Assembly: GCA_013824615.1 (NCBI GenBank) | Contig: PNOC01000036.1 | Location: 1 to 37,311, forward strand | Origin: Thermodesulfovibrio sp. | Lineage (GTDB): Bacteria; Nitrospirota; Thermodesulfovibrionia; Thermodesulfovibrionales; UBA6898 | Length of the DNA stretch: 37,311 nt | Reading direction: 5' to 3' | Shown here: one piece after another, positions 32,501 to 37,311 of the stretch | Layout of the letters: every line of letters begins with the position of its first letter | How positions within the stretch are numbered: position 1 is the stretch's first letter | Translations under genes and position numbers: made by a program | Notes under the pieces: model-generated | What the model was told of the DNA's origin: nothing | The model's input: only the letters and a program-made list of their open reading frames with translations | The model's database searches: none

Positions 32501-33394
32501 ATGAGCGATCAGAGACTGACGATAATCAAAAATGCCCTGAGCCTTGTCAGAGAAACAGGCTGCCGAAAGCTTCTGCTTTTCCTGAACTCGGATTCGGAAT
32601 GCCGGTGGTTTCTGAAAACAGAGCTTGCCGGCGACCCGGCGATAGCTCTTGTTGTGCCGGGCAGCAGCGGACTGCATACACCGCGGCCTGGCAAAACAGC
32701 GCTGCCGGTCATCAGAAGCTGGTCTGGAAACCAGTCGCGGTTTTCCCGGATCAAATATGCCTTTCTGCATGGCGTGCTTCAGCAGATCATCGAGGTCGAC
32801 AGCAGGGTTGTCTGTGTCCTGGGGCCGTCGGGAAAGGCCCATCTCGACACGATAACCATCCATGACCTCGCCCATTCCTGGAGTGAGGATTTCCCCTTCG
32901 AAGTCCATTCTCTTATAAAAAACAGCGCGTTTCATATCATCATGGCGGTCATCGACATCGCATTGGATATCGGCGCACTCGGCCGGGAAGGAAAACCGGT
33001 CGGCACGACCTTTATTATAGGTGACGAAAAAGCAGTGCTTGAAGCCTCGCACCAGCTGGTCTTCAACCCCTTTAAGGGCTACCCTAAAAAAGAGCGTCTG
33101 ATTACCAGACCGGAGGTTGTGGAAAGCATCAAGGAACTGGCGCAACTGGACGGCGCGATTATCATCTCACGCGAGGGGGTTGTCGAGGCCGCTGGAAGGA
33201 ACCTCAACGCAGAGCGTGCTGCCTCAAAGCAGCTCAGGGGGCTCGGCGCCCGCCACCGCTCTGCAGCCGGCATAACCCGAAAAACAGGGGCCATTGCCGT
33301 CGTTGTTTCCGAAAGCACCGGCAAAATAACCATTTTTGAAAAAGGCAGGATAGTCACGACGCTCGAACCGCTCATCAGCCGCCGTCTGGTCTGA
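32501..33394 (+). CDS. DAC-domain protein, probable diadenylate cyclase
   Basis: 297-residue protein with an N-terminal ~170-residue domain I do not recognise and a C-terminal DAC (DisA_N) domain. The catalytic DGA motif is at 217-219 (LDGAIIISREG) and RHR at 251-253 (GARHRSAAG), both intact, with the expected GAIAVVVSESTGKITIFEKG strands between and after. The predicted reaction is two ATP to cyclic di-AMP. It lacks the DNA-binding part of DisA and the membrane helices of CdaA, so it belongs with the soluble DAC proteins. Follows the HD gene closely. Confidence 0.88.
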   Translation: MSDQRLTIIKNALSLVRETGCRKLLLFLNSDSECRWFLKTELAGDPAIALVVPGSSGLHTPRPGKTALPVIRSWSGNQSRFSRIKYAFLHGVLQQIIEVDSRVVCVLGPSGKAHLDTITIHDLAHSWSEDFPFEVHSLIKNSAFHIIMAVIDIALDIGALGREGKPVGTTFIIGDEKAVLEASHQLVFNPFKGYPKKERLITRPEVVESIKELAQLDGAIIISREGVVEAAGRNLNAERAASKQLRGLGARHRSAAGITRKTGAIAVVVSESTGKITIFEKGRIVTTLEPLISRRLV

Positions 33395-33463
33395 TCCCGC
33401 CGGCTTTCACCTTAGAGATTTTATTGGTACAATAGAACTAGTTTAAACCACAGAGGAGATACT

Positions 33464-33898
33464 ATGAAACTGCCCGAGTATATTACAAAAGAGGAAGTGC
33501 AGCGGGTATGCAGGGAGCTCAAACTTAGGGACTGGACAAAGATCAAAGACCCCAAGGTGACACTGTTAGAGGCAAAAATCATTCTGAAGCAGATAGACAG
33601 CGCCGGGTTGAAGATCGATCCCGAGCAGTTCAGAATCGGCCTTGAGGTGGAACTGGAGCACGGCACGCGGTTCAAAGAAGCAAATATTACGAACAATCAC
33701 CCGGTCATTACCGCCAAAGTAGTTCTGGCCCATATGTTTGAGACGCTGGACTACTACATGCGCCTCGACATAGCCGAACTGGAAGGTGATCTCTTCAGGG
33801 CGATCGCTGCCTCGAATATGCAGAAGATACAGAAATATTCAAAAAAACTGCTGGACGCTCGGATGGTCCTGAACAAGGCTGAAGCCAAAAGACTGTAG
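33464..33898 (+). CDS. DUF5661 family protein
   Basis: 144-residue soluble helical protein. The central block EQFRIGLEVELEHGTRF, followed by TNNHPVITAKVVLAHMFETLDYYMRL, is the signature of the DUF5661 family, whose function is unknown. A GAGGAG site lies 5-6 bases before the ATG, and a TACAAT box at 33428-33433 could be its own -10. Convergent with the next gene. Confidence 0.85.
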   Translation: MKLPEYITKEEVQRVCRELKLRDWTKIKDPKVTLLEAKIILKQIDSAGLKIDPEQFRIGLEVELEHGTRFKEANITNNHPVITAKVVLAHMFETLDYYMRLDIAELEGDLFRAIAASNMQKIQKYSKKLLDARMVLNKAEAKRL

Positions 33899-33983
33899 CA
33901 CCATGGGGATATTTGAAAACAGCGGACATATAAGGAACGGCATGACAGAACTCTGGATCCAATGGCAAAAGTCATGATGTGTA

Positions 33984-34688
33984 CTATGTATCATTTGTTA
34001 TTAGAGTAAACTTCCCCGCCTGGGCCAGACTTGCCCCTGACTGTCCTGATATTGATACGGTTATGGTATACGGATGCATAAAATCCGGCCAGCGGACTAC
34101 GCAGCCCCAGAGTTCGATATGCCAGGTGATCCTGCGTGCGTCATCGCCACCGGTCGGCAATGCGTCCTTTGGAAGCATGAATTCGACGATATGTTCTATC
34201 CTGCCACCCGCCGCAACTGCCGCCGGACCGCAGACCGGTACTCTCTGCTGATAGGGGTAAGTGATTTCATAATAATAAGGGTTCTCACCCGATTTTGTTG
34301 CGACTTTTTTTCTGCGCTCAGTGATCTTGCATAAAAGATTTGCCGTGATCGACGTGAGCCTGACCGGGCCTGGCTGTATCACGCGCAGCCGGACCGTCTC
34401 GCCTCTGCGTACAGGCAGTGTATCAAGGGCAACTTCGCTCTCAGGAACCCGGGAAGCAAACGACTGATGGATTGCCACATAATCAAGTATGAGTCCGACA
34501 AGCCCAAACACACCGCCGATGACGAGCACACCCCACGACTCGGACAAAGGTTCCTGATGCGTATGCGTGAGTGTCATATAAATAAAAAAACCGCCCAGCA
34601 GCGTAAGCAGACCACCGAGAATATACGTCGTGCATACCTGCCCCCGCCAGGGGGTGTCACGCTCCAATATTGTAAACTTTTCAGACAT
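33984..34688 (-). CDS. Membrane protein of unknown function
   Basis: 234 residues with two N-terminal transmembrane helices (~20-42, ~50-70) and a beta-rich soluble part of ~150 residues with a repeated VRLRV, VRLTSITANLL and VEFMLP strand pattern, reminiscent of an arrestin-like or Ig-like fold; no family can be named. It begins with a short charged N-terminus. Upstream neighbours are also minus-strand exported proteins, but spacing does not prove an operon. Confidence 0.7.
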   Translation of the reverse strand: MSEKFTILERDTPWRGQVCTTYILGGLLTLLGGFFIYMTLTHTHQEPLSESWGVLVIGGVFGLVGLILDYVAIHQSFASRVPESEVALDTLPVRRGETVRLRVIQPGPVRLTSITANLLCKITERRKKVATKSGENPYYYEITYPYQQRVPVCGPAAVAAGGRIEHIVEFMLPKDALPTGGDDARRITWHIELWGCVVRWPDFMHPYTITVSISGQSGASLAQAGKFTLITNDT

Positions 34689-34718
34689 GCTGGAGTTTCC
34701 AGGCCCTGAGTGCCCTGA

Positions 34719-35009
34719 CTACCATATAATTATGTTGTCGAAGGTCACTCTTCCGGCACTTATGGTCACGTTCCCCTTCAGGAGCGCATGTGATCCGCTA
34801 TATGCTTCATTGCAGTCCCACCCGCCCTGAAGTATTATGAACTTGTTGGCGGTATTAAATGTTGGCGATTCAATCTGATTTATATTCCTGATCCCTAAAG
34901 TATACTCGAGACATAAGCGGCCGGTGCAATCAGGAATTATGGTGTTATACGCACCCAATGACAAAGAATGTGCCTTTACCACCGGTCTTATTAGTAAGCA
35001 ATTCGCCAC
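34719..35009 (-). pseudogene. Probable remnant of a beta-helix-like C-terminal module
   Basis: 96-residue frame beginning at GTG just after an in-frame stop. It has no signal peptide, yet its content is of the secreted type: Cys-containing beta strands and a C-terminus ILQGGWDCNEAYSGSHALLK..VTISAGRVTFDNIIIW. That end matches the protease C-terminus at 14730-14832 (ITGGYN...YSG...L.G..TISGAG.VTVEYLEL). I therefore read it as a leftover of a longer exported protein, though a small intact gene is possible. Confidence 0.5.
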
Positions 35010-35013
35010 TGTG

Positions 35014-35475
35014 CTATTGATTCTTCACACTGCACTTCTTCTCAGACTTCTTAATTATCACATAGGCCGGAAACTCAGTCCCTGCGCCGCAGTGATAGTG
35101 CGACACCCTGCCGAGATGCACTTTATACCTGCCGGAAAAAAGCATCTCGATCTCGGCAAAAGACTCCTCCCCAGGCTCTTTGTCGATAACCCTGACCTTC
35201 TTCCCTACCCTTACCCACTTTGAATCAGGTTTCCCGTCTGCAAGGTGCAGTTCACAGGAAAAGGCGTTGCCTTCCTGCCCGCTCCATACGCTGTTATTAT
35301 AGTCAAGTGCTGAAACCTGGCCGTTGTTTATTATCAGAGTCAACGTATGCTCAATTCCGCCATCGTTACCGAATCTTTCTTCAGCCTTGCAGGACAAGGT
35401 TTCACCGGCCGCAGTATTGCAGAGCAAAAGAATCAACATAATCACACTTACCCCTATGCCCGGATTCATCTTCAT
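35014..35475 (-). CDS. Small exported protein of unknown function
   Basis: 153 residues from the ATG at 35475, which starts a good signal peptide (VSVIMLILLLCNTAAG-ET); the frame is open to 35562, but the extra 29 residues are hydrophilic and overlap the upstream gene. The mature domain is small and beta-rich with four cysteines (LSC, FSCEL, HYHCGAG, KKCSV) likely to form two disulfides. AGGAGA lies ~11 bases upstream. No family recognised. Confidence 0.72.
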   Translation of the reverse strand: MKMNPGIGVSVIMLILLLCNTAAGETLSCKAEERFGNDGGIEHTLTLIINNGQVSALDYNNSVWSGQEGNAFSCELHLADGKPDSKWVRVGKKVRVIDKEPGEESFAEIEMLFSGRYKVHLGRVSHYHCGAGTEFPAYVIIKKSEKKCSVKNQ

Positions 35476-35482
35476 TACCGAT

Positions 35483-36256
35483 TCACTCTCCTGTTCTCTG
35501 GGGTCGCACCGCCAGAACCCTCCCGTAGTTGTAGCTGTCGGAGTCGATGTTGTACGCAGCATCGCCGCCTCCGGCGTTTCTGAAATAGAAGACCCAGGCT
35601 GTTTTAGCGTCCCTCATCTCCGATGACCAGGCATAACAGCATTTAAACCGGAACGCCGGGTCAATGCCGGAATTTGGATTCCAGGTCTGGTAGTCAACCG
35701 GGCACCCGTGGTGTGCCGAATCATAGAGCCCCTTGAGCTCGGCCCGTGTCGGAAGCCTCCAGCCTCCACCGCCAAGTTTCAGGCCTGCGGCGTATTGATC
35801 CGCCTGCCTCCAGGTCACTGATTCGCCGGGATCAGGCGCCCATTGGAGGCCGGTCCGTGGGTCCGTGATAATGCCGTCCGGGGAAACCCGAAATGCCGAG
35901 AACCTCAAAATGAAGGGATCGTCGAGTGCCTGGGTCTTACCACTTAACATACTCAGGATATTCATCTCCGGGAAATTGCACTGCCCTGCGGCTTCGACGG
36001 ATACATTGTATTCCGAACCCGGATAAAGTCCCCTGAACCGAAAAGTTCCGTCTGCTTCTGTCTTCACTTCAAACCGTACAAACCCTTTATGTTTTCGCTT
36101 TCCTGCTTCATCCGCAATGACACTGACACCCTGCAGCGGCTTGCCGGCGGTACCGACCACCGTTCCCTTAAGAAATGATCCCTGTGGTGCTGCCAGCGCG
36201 TTGCTGCTAAGGAATGGGGCCGCCAGTAAAAATACAATAATATTTATTATGTTCAT
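35483..36256 (-). CDS. Exported carboxypeptidase-regulatory-like + DUF1566 protein
   Basis: About 257 residues. A signal peptide (NIINIIVFLLAAPFLSSNALA) leads to a CarboxypepD-regulatory-like beta-sandwich (~30-105; KGTVVGTAGKPLQGVSVIA, GTFRFRGLYPG). The DUF1566 (Lcl) domain follows (~130-257), with TGLQWAPDPGESVTWRQADQYA, GGWRLPTRAELKGLYD and the Y..GRVLAVRPQR end. DUF1566 occurs in many surface proteins; it folds like a C-type lectin or FGE. I prefer the ATG at 36256 (GGAG 9 bases upstream) over the TTG at 36271. Lies 7 bases before the next gene. Confidence 0.85.
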   Translation of the reverse strand: MNIINIIVFLLAAPFLSSNALAAPQGSFLKGTVVGTAGKPLQGVSVIADEAGKRKHKGFVRFEVKTEADGTFRFRGLYPGSEYNVSVEAAGQCNFPEMNILSMLSGKTQALDDPFILRFSAFRVSPDGIITDPRTGLQWAPDPGESVTWRQADQYAAGLKLGGGGWRLPTRAELKGLYDSAHHGCPVDYQTWNPNSGIDPAFRFKCCYAWSSEMRDAKTAWVFYFRNAGGGDAAYNIDSDSYNYGRVLAVRPQRTGE

Positions 36257-36376
36257 TCCTGCCTTCTCCAAAATGTATCTATATTATAGCCCTGGGAGAT
36301 ATTATGAAATCCTGTTTTGCCCACACACATGAAGGCCTATGTTCAGAGACTCCCAGTATCTTCGAAGCTGAAACTA

Positions 36377-36805
36377 TTAATAACCGCCTGAGGCCCCGCC
36401 GCCTCCGAATGATCCGCCGCCACCCTTAGTGCCTGAAGAGGAGCGGTTATCAGAAGATGAACCACCTCCCAGTACCGCATCTACGGCGGCTATGGCCACC
36501 TCCTTGCCAAGCTCTTCGGCAATATCCAGGGCAACCGCCTTGCCTGAACGCTTCGTGACGATTCCTTTCAGGACCTTATCGACAATAAAGGCATAGACAA
36601 TCACCGGGATCAAAACAGCAAATATAAACCCGAAGAAATACGGGTCAGTGCTGTCTCCGGCACCAAGGGGGAACTTCCCGTCGGATTTTGTGAAAATCAG
36701 AAGAAAGATACCGACCCCGAGAGGCAGCATTGCAAGAATTGAAATTATCCGCCATGACACGGGGACTTTGACTTTTGCTTGAGCACGTCCTTTGTTCTTT
36801 TTCAC
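36377..36805 (-). CDS. Small membrane protein with Gly/Ser-rich tail
   Basis: 142 residues from a GTG at 36805, chosen because GGAGG stands five bases upstream and the GTG overlaps the stop of a preceding mini-gene (GTGA). Two transmembrane helices (~20-40, ~55-78) are followed by a helix (KAVALDIAEELGKEVAIAAVDAVLGGG) and a Gly/Ser tail ending GGGGASGGY. Such tails are common on TPM-type membrane proteins, but no TPM domain is present. Unknown function. Confidence 0.7.
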   Translation of the reverse strand: MKKNKGRAQAKVKVPVSWRIISILAMLPLGVGIFLLIFTKSDGKFPLGAGDSTDPYFFGFIFAVLIPVIVYAFIVDKVLKGIVTKRSGKAVALDIAEELGKEVAIAAVDAVLGGGSSSDNRSSSGTKGGGGSFGGGGASGGY

Positions 36806-36897
36806 AAAAACCTCCATGAATAATTATGCAGAACTGCCAAAAGCATCACAGCCATTATCACAAATGCCATCGTCAACAATATATTATTCTTTAACAC
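36802..36897 (-). CDS. 31-residue single-helix membrane peptide
   Basis: Short frame from GTG at 36897, with AGGAGGG 4-5 bases upstream, to a TGA at 36802-36804. It encodes a short basic start (MLKNN), one hydrophobic helix (ILLTMAFVIMAVMLLAVL) and a short HNYSWRFL tail. The stop overlaps the GTG of the next gene as GTGA, the classic coupled arrangement, and the shared GGAGG lies inside this frame. Supports a real small protein, though conservation is untested. Confidence 0.5.
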   Translation of the reverse strand: MLKNNILLTMAFVIMAVMLLAVLHNYSWRFL

Positions 36898-36940
36898 ATT
36901 CCCTCCTACATGATTGGCAAGATCACGTTACCCTTCTCTA

Positions 36941-37311
36941 TCAATAAATCAGATAGTGCAGAACCTCAGACATCTTTGTGGCGTGTGGAACCACCCGGTG
37001 CGCAGCCCAGGCCGCACCGATCGACGCAATAAGGACGACAATAAACGGGACTGCCGTGGCACGCCGGATACTGCCCACCCAATCCGGGTCCGACATCATT
37101 TTCACGCGCCGGATAAGGCTCGTAGAGAGAAGCGCCTGGAAGGCTGTGTCCGAGAGGATCACCGGGGCCTGATAGATCAGATAAATACCCGCACCACATA
37201 AAATGGCAAGTACAATGCCGAGCAGAATAAGGACCCACACATCGTCACCATCGAAGACGCCCGAAACCGCATCCCCCGCCCCCTCAGCAATGTCCCCTGC
37301 CAGACTCCCGC
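36941..37311 (-). CDS. Membrane protein, C-terminal part (partial at right edge)
   Basis: Frame open to the window edge; the GTG at 37240 is internal. The visible ~123 residues begin with a Gly/Ala/Asp-rich linker, then a transmembrane helix (VLILLGIVLAILCGAGIYLIY), an amphipathic middle (SLIRRVKMMSDPDWVGSIRRAT), a second helix (VPFIVVLIASIGAAWAA) and a short tail. Upstream of the membrane peptide by 43 bases and probably in the same unit. Family not recognised. Confidence 0.7.
   Translation of the reverse strand, partial: GSLAGDIAEGAGDAVSGVFDGDDVWVLILLGIVLAILCGAGIYLIYQAPVILSDTAFQALLSTSLIRRVKMMSDPDWVGSIRRATAVPFIVVLIASIGAAWAAHRVVPHATKMSEVLHYLIY

Noticed and set aside
32396-33145. 249-residue minus-strand frame
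   Set aside because: Antisense to the DAC-domain gene and the end of the HD gene; shadow of their codon usage.
33903-33977. 24-codon frame after the DUF5661 gene
   Set aside because: No ribosome site and no distinctive sequence; likely chance.

Overview
The window is a 37.3 kb bacterial chromosome segment of moderate GC with dense gene packing. The gene content suggests a Gram-negative anaerobe or facultative anaerobe of the Nitrospirota / deltaproteobacterial type: sigma54 regulation, a Tat system, many PAS/GAF histidine kinases, a two-CW protein, an outer-membrane beta-barrel and a DAC-domain cyclase. The phylum is an inference from gene style. No rRNA, integrase, insertion sequence or CRISPR array was seen.

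Left part (1-12.4 kb): the C-terminus of gatB, a tRNA-Ser(GGA), a PAS hybrid histidine kinase, a PhnD-like lipoprotein paired with a HAMP-PAS-GGDEF diguanylate cyclase, and a crotonase on the opposite strand. These are followed by an ACT-domain protein with a histone-like tail, cheD, a second hybrid kinase with a 14-residue-repeat coiled coil, and an exported VWA protein.

Middle (12.6-18.8 kb): a secreted subtilisin-fold protease whose catalytic His position is Glu, a REP/MITE-like palindromic repeat, a small conserved-looking protein, and a MASE3-like membrane histidine kinase translationally coupled to an NtrC-type sigma54 activator.

Core (18.8-31.1 kb): the most interesting region. Eleven minus-strand genes lie downstream of a Tat-exported seven-bladed propeller protein of the N2O reductase / thiocyanate dehydrogenase superfamily (28574-30115). 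Its six copper-ligand histidine positions, plus the second His of the HH pair and the acidic residues I can place, match thiocyanate dehydrogenase rather than NosZ, and there is no CuA domain. The operon continues with three FtsX-type permeases, two LolD-type ATPases, two membrane-anchored paralogues, a YtkA-like protein, a third related exported protein, a NosL copper-chaperone domain fused to an outer-membrane beta-barrel, and a two-CW protein. Divergently transcribed are tatA and tatB. The 465 bp between them holds two back-to-back sigma54 promoters flanking a perfect 16 bp inverted repeat that reads as paired enhancer sites (TTTC-N6-GAAA twice, 33 bp apart). The kinase/NtrC pair at the far end of the operon is the natural candidate regulator. 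I read the whole as a sigma54-controlled module that makes, exports and loads copper into a thiocyanate-dehydrogenase-like enzyme.

Right part (31.3-37.3 kb): an HD-domain protein, a DAC (diadenylate cyclase) protein and a DUF5661 protein on the plus strand. On the minus strand are small membrane or exported proteins, including a DUF1566 protein, a remnant of the same C-terminal module found in the protease, a 31-residue membrane peptide overlapping its downstream gene, and a partial membrane protein running off the right edge.
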